Origin: Legionella rubrilucens
GTDB taxonomy: Bacteria; Pseudomonadota; Gammaproteobacteria; Legionellales; Legionellaceae
DNA length: 64,000 nucleotides
NCBI RefSeq assembly: GCF_001468125.1
Contig: NZ_LNYT01000020.1
Span: 271,102 to 335,101, forward strand
Direction of reading: 5' to 3'
How positions within the stretch are numbered: the first letter of the stretch is position 1; each line of letters starts with the position of its first letter. The notes beneath the pieces were generated by a model. That model was given only the letters and a program-made list of their open reading frames with translations. It was not told where the DNA came from and made no database searches. Shown piece by piece: positions 1 to 8,685 of this stretch. The position numbers and the translations under genes were made by a program.

Positions 1-1
1 G

Positions 2-490
2 TTTCATATCAAAAGCAGCGGTCTGGATATCGCCGGAGTCATGTCCAGCGGGGTGATTAAGTATTCAACCAATCATGAAATACAACCGATTGAACCGCGT
101 TGGAGACCCCGGCTTTACGTGTCGTCTTCCGGTGAAAAAAGCATTACTGACAGTTGTGTCAAGACGGTGAATGCGCTTCGAAAGACCAATCCTGAATTGG
201 CAACCACCATTGATGACCGGATGCTTGATTCAGCAAGGGAAATCCAAATGGCTTTGGAAAGCGAGGCGACAGAAGGTTTTCTGCTGCTGGAAAGCGCGTT
301 AAACAAAGGCAATCAATGCTTTTATGACTGGGGACTGGTTTCTGAAAAACTTCATCAGCATGTTCAGGAATTAAAAAAACACGCCAAAGCCTGCAAAATC
401 GTTGGCGCAGGGTATGGCGGTCATGTGATAAGCCTCTGGGATAAGGAGCCGGATGTTCATTTGCCCTTTAAATTGCATCGCCTGTTGTAA
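2..490 (+). CDS. GHMP kinase, mevalonate-kinase-like, C-terminal part (5' end outside window)
   Basis: The reading frame is open from base 2, so the first ATG at 41 is internal and only the C-terminal ~162 residues are present. The visible part holds a serine-rich stretch, KSSGLDIAGVMSSG, like the substrate loop of GHMP kinases, and near the C-terminus KIVGAGYGGHVISLW, which fits the conserved glycine-rich GHMP motif 3. Such enzymes phosphorylate small alcohols with ATP; mevalonate kinase is the best match by feel because both motifs are in the right order, but another sugar or isoprenoid kinase of this family cannot be excluded without the N-terminal half. It ends just before a convergent small lipoprotein gene. 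Confidence 0.6.
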   Translation, partial: FHIKSSGLDIAGVMSSGVIKYSTNHEIQPIEPRWRPRLYVSSSGEKSITDSCVKTVNALRKTNPELATTIDDRMLDSAREIQMALESEATEGFLLLESALNKGNQCFYDWGLVSEKLHQHVQELKKHAKACKIVGAGYGGHVISLWDKEPDVHLPFKLHRLL

Positions 491-505
491 TTTTTTGATA
501 AAAAA

Positions 506-673
506 TCAATAACACTCCACACGTGTTGTGGTCACATCCACCGGGGCGTCTTTGACAATGGTGATGGTTTGATGAGGCGGAACCACCAGGACCTGCTGGT
601 ATTGAACAAATTCGGTATTGCTGTAGTTACAGCCAGTCAGTAAAACGAAGGGTATTAAGGCCATCCATTTCAT
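506..673 (-). CDS. small lipoprotein, 55 aa
   Basis: A 55-codon frame that starts MKWMALIPFVLLTGCNYS. The hydrophobic stretch ends in a clear lipobox, LTGC, so the mature protein would start at Cys15 with only about 40 residues. The start is supported by GAAGGAA about 8 bases upstream on the minus strand. The mature part is rich in Val and Thr and ends VECY; no domain is recognised. It lies between the kinase gene and the FlhB-like gene on the same strand as the latter. Confidence 0.7.
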   Translation of the reverse strand: MKWMALIPFVLLTGCNYSNTEFVQYQQVLVVPPHQTITIVKDAPVDVTTTRVECY

Positions 674-734
674 GTTGTTATTCCTTCTTCGTCATTTAGC
701 TCAAATTGTAGTTTGATTGCTTATTATTTGCCAA

Positions 735-1025
735 TCATCCCCGCCGTTCTTCGCTTGCGTAGCCTTCGGGCTTTTTATCATTAAGATAATAAAGGAAAGC
801 CAGTAATTGTGCGACGGCCAGATAAAGGGATGGGGGAATCTCATCATTTAATTTGACTTTGGATAGCATGGCTGTCAACTCGGGGTCTTTTTCAAGCGGG
901 ATGCCGTTTTCCTGGGCGACTTTGATGATTTGCTCGGCAATAAACCCCTCACCCTTGGCCACCACCCGCGGGGCTGATTCACCATCGTATTGCAGGGCTA
1001 CGGCCTGTGGCGGTGTCTTGTTCAT
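735..1025 (-). CDS. FlhB C-terminal-domain-like protein (orphan)
   Basis: This 96-residue protein matches only the cytoplasmic domain of FlhB/YscU export-switch proteins: KGEGFIAEQIIKVAQENGIPLEKD has the spacing of the helical region that follows the autocleavage loop. It has no transmembrane part and no NPTH cleavage motif. Stand-alone copies of this domain, often called FlhB2 or YlqH-like, occur beside FliK-like genes, as here: its start overlaps the stop of the upstream FliK-like gene by 4 bases (1022-1025). The role is probably linked to flagellar export specificity, but this is inferred from context. Confidence 0.8.
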   Translation of the reverse strand: MNKTPPQAVALQYDGESAPRVVAKGEGFIAEQIIKVAQENGIPLEKDPELTAMLSKVKLNDEIPPSLYLAVAQLLAFLYYLNDKKPEGYASEERRG

Positions 1026-2218
1026 ACTTTCAAGTCCAGTAAAGAAAAGCGGCTGCCGTCGATTTTGTTGTCTTCAAGCCCAAGATGCAGGCCAAAGGCG
1101 CCTAAATTCAGCCCCAAATCGCTGACCAGTTGTGAAAATTCATCGTGATGATCCTGTAACAAATCCAGGGTGGCTGGCTTGTCCGCGTTGATGTGGATAT
1201 CAATGGTGTTCTGATACATAGTTATTGTGCCCTGCAAATCGCCCAGATCGTTTAAGCTTAAGGCAAATGAAATGCTATATCGCGGCGGCATCAGGTTGTT
1301 CTGATGTTCTTCATTAATCAGCAGGGGGATGGCTTCCTGGCCATCGGGCGTTCTTATTGGTAAATCCAGCATCAGGCTGTAAGGCTGATCCGGCGTTTTC
1401 ATCAAGTGAGCGTATTGACTGGTATTGATGCGGGCAAGCGCATGTTCCGTGTGCTCGCTTAGCACGGACAACAGTTTCTCCACCGGCATGTCCGCCATGG
1501 ATTGCAGGGATTTGGGCTCCAGGCGATGATGGGGTTGCGGTACTGCACCGGGCAGTGGCAGGGAATCATTCTCAGCCATTTCATACCCCGTGCTGGCCAT
1601 GGGTTTGGCAGGCGGGGTGATGCCCTGTTGTGCTAAGGTATCTAGCAAGCGCAGGTACTGTGCTTTCAAATCACTGGCAAGGGCCGCCGGCGGTAAGGCC
1701 GTCGGCGTCACGGCGGCGGTCAGCAGATTCGCTTCCAGAAACAGGCCGCTTTGACTGACCGCCTGCATCATCTGTTTCGGCAATTGCGAAATAGTCGGAA
1801 GGCTTGAAAGGATGTGGTTTATCTGTTCTTTGACATTAACCGGAAGCTTCGGATGCGCCACCAGCGCATGGAGTGTGGCCAGCAGGGCTGTGGCCGGGGC
1901 TTGTCGCGGCAGGTTCTGGGCCAGGGCCGTTTGAATGGGGGAGGGCGGCGCTTTATCGCTTAACACCTGCAAAATGGTTTCTTCCCCGATTTGCAGCACC
2001 TTCACATCCAGCACTTCTCCCGGAGCAAAATGGTGTGCGGTCTTGGCATTGATATTCTGGCCGTTGATTTGGATGGTGACCTGATCCTCTTTTAAGGCCC
2101 CGATGACAACGCTTTTAAGGATCTGGCCAACGTACAGGTCCACGGCCGGTTTTGCGAGTTTGAGTTCCTGCACCGGATTTAAGCGTACGTTTTGTACCGC
2201 ACCAATGTCAAAGGCCAT
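1022..2218 (-). CDS. FliK-like hook-length-control protein
   Basis: A 398-residue protein with a low-complexity Ala/Pro/Gln-rich N-terminal two thirds and a compact C-terminal domain (about residues 300-395) that looks like the Flg_hook domain: alternating strands such as GDLQGTITMYQNTIDIHI and a terminal FSLLDLKV. FliK acts as a molecular ruler and switches the substrate specificity of FlhB. The next gene is an FlhB C-terminal-like protein that overlaps it by 4 bases, so the two are co-translated and probably interact. No other flagellar genes are visible nearby, so this is an orphan pair. Confidence 0.78.
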   Translation of the reverse strand: MAFDIGAVQNVRLNPVQELKLAKPAVDLYVGQILKSVVIGALKEDQVTIQINGQNINAKTAHHFAPGEVLDVKVLQIGEETILQVLSDKAPPSPIQTALAQNLPRQAPATALLATLHALVAHPKLPVNVKEQINHILSSLPTISQLPKQMMQAVSQSGLFLEANLLTAAVTPTALPPAALASDLKAQYLRLLDTLAQQGITPPAKPMASTGYEMAENDSLPLPGAVPQPHHRLEPKSLQSMADMPVEKLLSVLSEHTEHALARINTSQYAHLMKTPDQPYSLMLDLPIRTPDGQEAIPLLINEEHQNNLMPPRYSISFALSLNDLGDLQGTITMYQNTIDIHINADKPATLDLLQDHHDEFSQLVSDLGLNLGAFGLHLGLEDNKIDGSRFSLLDLKV

Positions 2219-2278
2219 GATGGCATCCTTTATCTGCGCTCACCACCAATTTTTCTTGTCTTTTCTAAAGTCATTTCA

Positions 2279-2285
2279 CTATACT
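2279..2285 (+). promoter_or_regulatory. CTATACT -10 element (possible RpoS-type promoter)
   Basis: CTATACT is the -10 sequence favoured by stationary-phase RpoS polymerase. It lies 115 bases before the likely start of the E1 dehydrogenase gene. The same element recurs at 5896 and 10528, both preceded by TTGA. There is no good -35 box. Moderate evidence only. Confidence 0.35.
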
Positions 2286-2399
2286 GATGCCTTTGTTATC
2301 GGCTGGAAAATCCTTTTCTTGATACTTGTCCATGAAAAGGCGTCGTGGCTCACCAAAGCTTGGGTAACATAGGGATACTAACAAAACAGGGTGTGGAAA

Positions 2400-4637
2400 A
2401 TGTTAGATAGAGCGAGTGTTGTCGACGAACAATTTATAAAGCGCGTTCAAAAGGGGGATTTTCCTGCTCCCCGAAGCGTATTGACTCCCTCTCAGGCCGG
2501 CATGGATAAAAAAACAAGCATCGAGATTTTCGATTCGCAAATGAAATCGCGCCTGCTTGATTTAATTGCCCGCCAGCTTAAAGAAAAGGGTTTGTCCTTT
2601 TATACCATTGGCAGCAGCGGCCATGAAGGCAATGCCGTGTTTGGCGAGGTTTTTTCACCGTCCGATATGGCGTTTCTGCACTACCGAAGCGGCGGCTTTT
2701 ACCTGCAGCGGTCAAAGCAGGTGGCGGGGTGCGATGGAGTGAGGGACATTCTCCTCTCGCTGGTGGCTGCCGCAGACGATCCGATTTCAGGCGGCCGTCA
2801 TAAAGTATTTGGCAGTGTGCCTTTGAATATCCCGCCGCAAACCTCGACGATTGCTTCGCACCTGCCGAAGGCGCTGGGCGCGGCCTTGTCCATCACCCGA
2901 GCCAAAGAGTTGGGCATTACCGCCAATTTATCGCCTGACAGCGTCATCCTCTGCTCGTTCGGCGATGCTTCAACCAATCATGCCTCAAGTCAAACCACGT
3001 TAAATGCCTGTTCCTGGATAGCCAGTCAGAATTACCCCCTGCCTCTTGTTTTCATTTGCGAAGACAATGGCATCGGCATTTCCGTGCCGACCCCTGACAG
3101 TTGGATCGAGTCTTCGGTGAAACAGCGTCCCGGTATTCACTACCTGCATTGTGATGGTCTGAACATGGCCGATGTTTACCTGAAAGCGCGTCAGGCAGAC
3201 GCCATCGCCCGTCATAAAAAACAACCTGTTTTCCTGCACATGCGCTGCGTGCGCCTGCTGGGGCATGCCGGTTCAGACATCGAATCGCAATACCACAGCC
3301 AGAGTAAAATTGAACTCATTGAAAGCCATGACCCGTTGCTGCATTCCGCCCGCATTTTATACGATGGCGGCTGGATGTCGCAAAAAGCCATGATTGATTT
3401 GTACCGTGATAACCGGGCTTTAATCGAAGCCAAGGCGACAGAGGCCATACGCCTGCCGCGCATGACCAGCGCCCGACAGATCATGACGTCGATCACGCCC
3501 AAAGTGCAGCCGAAAGCCGATTTCCCCTTGCCGGATGAAACCCGGCGGATGGCGGTCTATGGGGCAGCGGCCAATCAGTTAAAATTAAAGCGCAACCTTT
3601 GCCAACAGATTAATTTCGCGTTAACTGATTTGATGATGCAATACCCCAATATGCTGGTTTTTGGTGAGGATGTGGGTAAAAAAGGCGGCGTTTACCGCGT
3701 CACCGCTGATTTGCAGGCCCGCTTTGGTCAACGCCGCGTCTTTGACAGCCTGCTGGATGAAACCACCATACTGGGTACCGCTATTGGCCTTGCGCACAAT
3801 GGCTTCATTCCAGTACCTGAAATTCAGTTTTTGGCTTATTTGCACAATGCCGAAGACCAGTTACGGGGCGAAGCGGCCACGCTGTCATTTTTTTCAAGCG
3901 GCCAATACCAGAATCCCATGGTTATACGCATTGCGTCCTTAGCCTACCAGAAAGGCTTTGGCGGTCATTTTCACAATGACAATTCCATTGCGGTGCTGCG
4001 TGATTTACCCGGCGTCATCGTCGCCTGCCCTTCCAATGGGCCGGATGCGGCGAAAATGTTACGTACGGCCATGCGCCTGGCTTACAGGGAAGGCCGTATT
4101 GTAGTCTTCCTTGAACCCATTGCCCTTTACATGACCAAGGATTTGCATGAAAACGGCGACAACGGCTGGCTGTTTGACTATCCCTCACCTGAACAAACCA
4201 TTGAACTCGGGGAGGTCGGCGTTTATGGGCAAGGGGATACCGTCATTCTAACCTATGCCAATGGTTACTATTTATCCCGGCAGGCCGCTAAACTATTAGA
4301 AGAGCAGTACAACATTAAAACCAAAATTGTCGATTTGCGCTGGTTAAGCCCCTTGCCGGCAGCCGCCATTATCAAAGAAGTGGCTAAAGCCAAACGCGTG
4401 CTTATTGTCGATGAAGGTCGACGCAGCGCGTCTGTCAGTGAAGGGTTAATGACACTGTTGATGGAAGAAGCCCCCTCCCGTTTGAAAATCAAACGCATCA
4501 CGGGCGAAGACTGCTTTATTCCGTTAGGTACCGCCTGGCAGTATTTATTGCCCAGCCGGGATTCAATTATTGCGGCCGTTTTGGCATTGCATTCAGTAAA
4601 AAGGGAGAAAGAAGGTGGACGACTTGTTATTTCTTGA
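2400..4637 (+). CDS. 2-oxoacid dehydrogenase E1 component, fused alpha-beta subunits
   Basis: This ~745-residue protein joins both E1 subunits of a thiamin-diphosphate 2-oxoacid dehydrogenase. The alpha half has the TPP/Mg motif beginning GDASTNHASS around residue 187 and ending in ICEDNGIGISVP. The beta half (about residue 405 on) has LLDETTILGTAIGLA and EIQFLAYLHNAEDQL of the transketolase pyrimidine domain, then a C-terminal transketolase domain with YANGYYLSRQAAKLL. A GTG at 2391 is possible, but ATG 2400 has AGGG about 9 bases upstream and is preferred. The 3' end overlaps the glutaryl-CoA dehydrogenase gene by 23 bases, so the two are coupled; a branched-chain or 2-oxoadipate substrate would fit. 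E2 and E3 are not in view. Confidence 0.85.
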   Translation: MLDRASVVDEQFIKRVQKGDFPAPRSVLTPSQAGMDKKTSIEIFDSQMKSRLLDLIARQLKEKGLSFYTIGSSGHEGNAVFGEVFSPSDMAFLHYRSGGFYLQRSKQVAGCDGVRDILLSLVAAADDPISGGRHKVFGSVPLNIPPQTSTIASHLPKALGAALSITRAKELGITANLSPDSVILCSFGDASTNHASSQTTLNACSWIASQNYPLPLVFICEDNGIGISVPTPDSWIESSVKQRPGIHYLHCDGLNMADVYLKARQADAIARHKKQPVFLHMRCVRLLGHAGSDIESQYHSQSKIELIESHDPLLHSARILYDGGWMSQKAMIDLYRDNRALIEAKATEAIRLPRMTSARQIMTSITPKVQPKADFPLPDETRRMAVYGAAANQLKLKRNLCQQINFALTDLMMQYPNMLVFGEDVGKKGGVYRVTADLQARFGQRRVFDSLLDETTILGTAIGLAHNGFIPVPEIQFLAYLHNAEDQLRGEAATLSFFSSGQYQNPMVIRIASLAYQKGFGGHFHNDNSIAVLRDLPGVIVACPSNGPDAAKMLRTAMRLAYREGRIVVFLEPIALYMTKDLHENGDNGWLFDYPSPEQTIELGEVGVYGQGDTVILTYANGYYLSRQAAKLLEEQYNIKTKIVDLRWLSPLPAAAIIKEVAKAKRVLIVDEGRRSASVSEGLMTLLMEEAPSRLKIKRITGEDCFIPLGTAWQYLLPSRDSIIAAVLALHSVKREKEGGRLVIS

Positions 4638-5772
4638 CGAACAATTGCACGACGACGAACGTATGATTCGCGAAAGTGTCGCGCGCTTTGTCAACAACGA
4701 TGTGATTCCCTTAATGGCTGAATCGTTCGAGCACGGGCAATTCCCACGTCAATTGATTAAAAAATCAGCGGATTTGGGCCTGTTGGGTTTAACCCTGCCG
4801 GCGCAATATGGCGGTGCGGAAGCCTCTTATGTGGCCTATGGCCTCGTTTGTCAGGAATTGGAAAAAGGCGACAGCGGCCTGCGCAGCTTTGTCTCTGTAC
4901 AAAGTTCGCTGTGCATGTACCCCATCTTCCGTTACGGTAATGAAGAGCAAAAAATGCGCTTTTTACCCGCCATGGCGGCGGGTGAGGTCATTGGCTGCTT
5001 TGGGCTGACGGAACCCGATTCCGGCTCTGATCCAGCCAGCATGCGCACTCAGGCTAAGAAAGTGGATGGCGGTTGGCGTTTAAACGGCAGTAAAATGTGG
5101 ATCACCAATGCGCCGATTGCTGACATTGCCATCGTCTGGGCAAAAACCGAGAGCGGCATTCGTGGTTTCATCGTTGAAAAAGGAAGTAAAGGCTTCAGCG
5201 CCCCGGAAATTAAACACAAGATGTCATTAAGGGCTTCCATTACCGGCGAACTGGTGTTTGAAGATGTTTTTGTTCCCGATGAAAACCTGTTGCCGGGGAC
5301 TGAAAAGGGCTTGGGCGCGGCTTTAAGCTGCCTCAGCCAGGCCCGTTACGGCATTGCCTGGGGGGCAATGGGAGCCGCCATGGCCTGCTTTAATGAAACC
5401 CGCGACTACCTGTTGGAGCGTAAGCAATTTGACCGTCCATTGGCTTCGTTTCAGTTGATTCAGAAAGACTTAGCCGAGATGTACACGGAAATTATCAAGG
5501 CCCAGTGCTTGAACCTGCAGATTGGCCGCTTAAAAGATCAGCAGCGTGAAACGCCGGTCATGATTTCACTCGCCAAAGGCAATGCCTGCCGCGAGGCGCT
5601 GAAAATAGCTCGCCAATGCCGTAATTTATTAGGCGGCAACGGGATTAGCCTGGAATACAGCGTGATTCGCCACATGCTGAATCTGGAATCCGTGTTCACC
5701 TACGAAGGAACAGATAATGTTCACACCCTGGTATTGGGCCGACACATTACCGGTATCAATGCCTTCAGCTAA
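4615..5772 (+). CDS. gcdH: glutaryl-CoA dehydrogenase
   Basis: A 385-residue acyl-CoA dehydrogenase with the glutaryl-CoA subgroup signature: GCFGLTEPDSGSDPASM, RLNGSKMWITNAP, QLIQKDLAEM in the C-terminal helical domain, and TYEGTDNVHTLVLGR with the likely catalytic Glu at about residue 364. The enzyme oxidatively decarboxylates glutaryl-CoA to crotonyl-CoA with FAD, in lysine and tryptophan breakdown. The start is GTG at 4615, supported by GGGAGAAAGAAG just upstream, and it lies inside the end of the E1 gene. This coupling suggests that the E1 enzyme supplies the acyl-CoA, for example from 2-oxoadipate; that link is inference. Confidence 0.88.
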   Translation: MDDLLFLDEQLHDDERMIRESVARFVNNDVIPLMAESFEHGQFPRQLIKKSADLGLLGLTLPAQYGGAEASYVAYGLVCQELEKGDSGLRSFVSVQSSLCMYPIFRYGNEEQKMRFLPAMAAGEVIGCFGLTEPDSGSDPASMRTQAKKVDGGWRLNGSKMWITNAPIADIAIVWAKTESGIRGFIVEKGSKGFSAPEIKHKMSLRASITGELVFEDVFVPDENLLPGTEKGLGAALSCLSQARYGIAWGAMGAAMACFNETRDYLLERKQFDRPLASFQLIQKDLAEMYTEIIKAQCLNLQIGRLKDQQRETPVMISLAKGNACREALKIARQCRNLLGGNGISLEYSVIRHMLNLESVFTYEGTDNVHTLVLGRHITGINAFS

Positions 5773-6069
5773 TTAACCTGTCCTGAATTCACCGCAGGCA
5801 ACAGTCTTCGCTTCGATGGCAAGGCGGTTGGCTGCGGTAATGCCCTTGAGCATTCCCTGCCCTCCTGAAAACCTGAGCAATTCACCCTGCGTTGACTATA
5901 CTTTTACATATATTCTGGCTTGGATAGGAAGCACCGGCTTAGGATTGACCATGAAGGGATGCAAAATGACTCACCGCATGAACCCAAGCGATTTAAAGCC
6001 CTGTCGTACACGATTATTTCACGCAATGAGACGGCTGCGTGTTAACTTTATTGGCGTAGGGAGTTAATT
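5773..6069 (+). other. intergenic region with a TTGACTATACT promoter-like motif
   Basis: No convincing gene was found in these 297 bases; an 83-codon frame here has no usable RBS and no recognisable sequence. At 5892-5902 lies TTGACTATACT, whose CTATACT part matches the RpoS -10 element. If used, it would give a 5' leader of about 160 bases to the c-di-GMP gene at 6070. Confidence 0.4.
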
Positions 6070-7824
6070 ATGGAAATCCAGGTGTTATTGGCCGGTGATG
6101 AGAAAAAGGAATTATTACGCATCAAAAAGCTGTTGAGCGCGATTAGAAAGAGCCGTTTCCGGGTGAATGTGGTTCTTGATTCTGATAATGCGCTGGCGGA
6201 AACCCTGAGTGGCCATGTGGATGTCTGCCTGATTGATTTCGAAGCCGAACCCCTGGATGGGCTTAATCTGGTAAGACGAGCCATCGGCAAAGGCAGTGAT
6301 GTGCCTTTTATTGTTTTAGCCTCCGAAGAAGGCAGTACCGAAGCCACCGATGCAGGAGCCAGTGATTGCCTGAATAAACAGGAGTTGAACGGGCAACTGC
6401 TCGATCGGGTTATCCGATATACGATTGAGCGCAAAAAAAATGAAGATCAGTTAACCAAAGTCAATCAGCAACTGCAGTATCTCGCCAATTATGACCTGTT
6501 AACGGGCCTTGCCAATCGCAATCAGTTCAACAACCAGCTCCCTTTCATCATTGAGCGGTGCATGCGGCAAAAATTATCCTTAGCCGTGTTGTTTCTTGAT
6601 CTGGATGAGTTTAAGCAGATCAATGACGCCTGGGGACACAGTTACGGGGATTTGTTATTGAGGCAGGTGGCTAAGCGCCTAAGAAAAAACCTGCGTAAAG
6701 TCGATAATATTTATCGCTTGGGCGGTGATGAATTCATTGTGGTGGTTGACGGTCATATCAATGAAGATCAGGTGGCGCATCTTGCTGATAAAATCATTGC
6801 CATTCTGTCAGAGCCGTTCATTCTGAATGAATACAAATGCCAGATGTCGACCAGCATAGGCATCAGCTTTGCCAATTTTGATTCCATGCGTCCGTCGGAG
6901 CAATTAAGTAAAGAAGCTGACATTGCCATGTACAATGCAAAAAAGAATGGCCGTAACACCTATCAATTTTACCGTGCGGAATACGTCGATGACGTCTTGC
7001 GTTACACCCATTTAACACTCGACTTGTACGAAGCCCTGTCCAATAATCAGTTTAAACTGCAGTACCAGCCTTTAATCACTCTGGATGGCGATGTCATAAT
7101 GGGTGTAGAAGCACTCCTGCGTTGGTATCATCCGCAGTGGGGTAATATTCCACCCAAGGTGTTTATTCCGCTGGCTGAGAAAAACGGCTTGATTAATCCC
7201 ATCGGCGAATGGGTCATGCGCGAGGCCTGCCTGCAAAGCCGACAGTGGCAGGAACAAGGCTATGCCCCCCTGCGCATGGCAATCAATATTGCCATCAGCC
7301 AATTGCAGCATCCTCATTTTGTTGACACCACGAAAAGTATTATTCAGGAAACACAGGTCGATCCATCCCGACTGGAGTTGGAAATTTCAGAATCATCAAT
7401 CACCACCAATTTTCATGAGTGCGCGCAAAAAATGAGTGACCTTAAAGAAATAGGGGTTCATTTTGTGATCGATGATTTTGGCACGGGGTATTCCAATCTC
7501 GGTTATTTAAAACATTTTCCCTTCGACAAACTTAAAATTGATAAATTGTTCATTGATGAAATTACTTCCAATAACAATGAACAATACATTGTCGAAGCCA
7601 TCATTAATCTGGCTAAACAAATGAACCTTGAGGTTCTTGCAGAAGGGGTAGAAACCCGGGAGCAGTTAAACTACCTGCGCAAACATCACAGTGATCAGGT
7701 TCAGGGCTTTTATTACAGTGAACCGCTGGATGTTGATGTGTGTACGCGGTTACTGGCTAAGGGTAACAAATGGAACCCTCTGATGACGACAAACCAGCAT
7801 AAAGTCTATAATAAATTGAGGTAG
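6070..7824 (+). CDS. response regulator with GGDEF and EAL domains (c-di-GMP turnover)
   Basis: 584 residues in three parts. Residues 1-125 form a receiver domain with the phospho-acceptor Asp56 in VCLIDFEAEP. Residues ~140-300 form a diguanylate cyclase domain with an intact GGDEF at 218-222 and an RxxD inhibitory site (RKVD, 209-212) exactly five residues before it. Residues ~325-570 form a phosphodiesterase domain with intact EAL (E347) and DDFGTGYSNL. Both catalytic motifs are present, so the protein may make and degrade c-di-GMP, switched by phosphorylation. The sensor kinase is not adjacent. A small acidic protein follows 12 bases downstream and is probably cotranscribed. Confidence 0.92.
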   Translation: MEIQVLLAGDEKKELLRIKKLLSAIRKSRFRVNVVLDSDNALAETLSGHVDVCLIDFEAEPLDGLNLVRRAIGKGSDVPFIVLASEEGSTEATDAGASDCLNKQELNGQLLDRVIRYTIERKKNEDQLTKVNQQLQYLANYDLLTGLANRNQFNNQLPFIIERCMRQKLSLAVLFLDLDEFKQINDAWGHSYGDLLLRQVAKRLRKNLRKVDNIYRLGGDEFIVVVDGHINEDQVAHLADKIIAILSEPFILNEYKCQMSTSIGISFANFDSMRPSEQLSKEADIAMYNAKKNGRNTYQFYRAEYVDDVLRYTHLTLDLYEALSNNQFKLQYQPLITLDGDVIMGVEALLRWYHPQWGNIPPKVFIPLAEKNGLINPIGEWVMREACLQSRQWQEQGYAPLRMAINIAISQLQHPHFVDTTKSIIQETQVDPSRLELEISESSITTNFHECAQKMSDLKEIGVHFVIDDFGTGYSNLGYLKHFPFDKLKIDKLFIDEITSNNNEQYIVEAIINLAKQMNLEVLAEGVETREQLNYLRKHHSDQVQGFYYSEPLDVDVCTRLLAKGNKWNPLMTTNQHKVYNKLR

Positions 7825-7836
7825 CGGAGAAAATCG

Positions 7837-8067
7837 ATGAGTAATCTTGAAAAAGAGACCGTGGATACCCTGGTTAAGCCGGAACCGGATTTTTCTGACG
7901 AACTCTCACTGGAAGACTCTTCCAATGAATTAAACCAGAATCAGTTTATCAGCGGTGACGAAGTGGATTTGCTGGGTGATGGCGTCCCGGGCTATGAAAC
8001 CACGGGCGAGTGCGATCCGGTCGATCAGATTGGCAATGATATTCTGGTCAATAGTCCCAAATCGTAG
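7837..8067 (+). CDS. small acidic hypothetical protein, 76 aa
   Basis: A strongly acidic 76-residue protein starting MSNLEKETVDTLVKPEPD, with no hydrophobic segment and no recognised domain. The start follows GCGGAGAAAATCG with a good Shine-Dalgarno core, 12 bases after the stop of the GGDEF-EAL gene, so it is likely the second gene of that operon. The acidic, disordered-looking composition would fit a small partner or regulator, but there is no direct support for a function. Confidence 0.6.
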   Translation: MSNLEKETVDTLVKPEPDFSDELSLEDSSNELNQNQFISGDEVDLLGDGVPGYETTGECDPVDQIGNDILVNSPKS

Positions 8068-8107
8068 CTGTTCTCCTCAAATTCCTTTAAATAATTTTTG
8101 CCAAACC

Positions 8108-8133
8108 CTTGAAAAACAGACAGTAACCCCTAT
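8108..8133 (+). promoter_or_regulatory. sigma32-like heat-shock promoter of the Hsp20 gene
   Basis: CTTGAAA (8108-8114) and CCCCTAT (8127-8133) are separated by 12 bases. This matches the heat-shock pattern CTTGAAA-N-CCCCATnT, with a slightly short spacer. The elements end about 37 bases before an Hsp20 gene, which is the expected target. Confidence 0.6.
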
Positions 8134-8169
8134 GTTTAATATCACACCTTCTTAAACTTTCAGGAGACA

Positions 8170-8607
8170 ATGATGAACATACGTAGTTATTATCCCTTGC
8201 AAAAAGATTTAAGTAATATTTTTGACCACTTCTTTCGCGATAATGGCGCAGACTCTTCGTTTGTAGACACAGGAACCTGGGCTCCGGCCGTTGATATTAA
8301 AGAAGAAAAAGAAAAGTTCCTGGTGGTGGCTGATATTCCTGGCGTCAATAAGGATGACATCCATATTGCTCTCGAAAACAACATTCTGACCATCAGCGGC
8401 GAAAGAAAATTTGAAAGCAAGGAAGAAAAGAACGGCTATTCCCGGGTAGAACGCGTGCAGGGCCAGTTTTACCGTCGATTCAGCCTGCCGCAAACGGCCG
8501 ATGAGTCACAGATCAGCGCCACCTACAAGCACGGCGTTCTGGAAATTGCCATTCCTAAAAAGCCCATGGCTGTACAAAAGAAAATTGAAGTCAAAACTCA
8601 AGAGTAA
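8170..8607 (+). CDS. Hsp20/alpha-crystallin small heat-shock protein
   Basis: A 145-residue small chaperone. The alpha-crystallin domain covers about residues 38-135, with WAPAVDIKEEKEKFLVVADIPGV at its start and the C-terminal hallmark ATYKHGVLEIAIPK. The N-terminal arm, LQKDLSNIFDHFFRD, resembles that of bacterial Hsp20 proteins. Such proteins hold unfolded proteins for the DnaK and ClpB systems. Two adjacent ATGs (8170, 8173) could serve as start; CAGGAGAC lies just before them. The sigma32-like promoter and the hairpin terminator that follows suggest a single-gene heat-induced unit. Confidence 0.93.
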   Translation: MMNIRSYYPLQKDLSNIFDHFFRDNGADSSFVDTGTWAPAVDIKEEKEKFLVVADIPGVNKDDIHIALENNILTISGERKFESKEEKNGYSRVERVQGQFYRRFSLPQTADESQISATYKHGVLEIAIPKKPMAVQKKIEVKTQE

Positions 8608-8616
8608 ATGCTTGAT

Positions 8617-8648
8617 AACCCGGACACGGCTGCGGGCGTATCCGGGTT
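8617..8648 (+). terminator. terminator-like hairpin after Hsp20 gene
   Basis: AACCCGGA (8617-8624) pairs with TCCGGGTT (8641-8648) around a 16-base loop. There is no strong T-run after it, so rho-independent termination may be partial. Confidence 0.5.
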
Positions 8649-8685
8649 GCTCATGAAGCTTATTTCTTAAGCTGCCAATTCTCCA

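Noticed and set aside
5816-6067. Plus-strand frame of 83 codons before the GGDEF-EAL gene
   Set aside because: No RBS, unusual composition and no recognisable sequence. The region more likely holds promoter and leader.
8209-8493. Minus-strand frame inside the Hsp20 gene
   Set aside because: The plus strand codes for a full alpha-crystallin domain with a heat-shock promoter. The opposite frame is a shadow.
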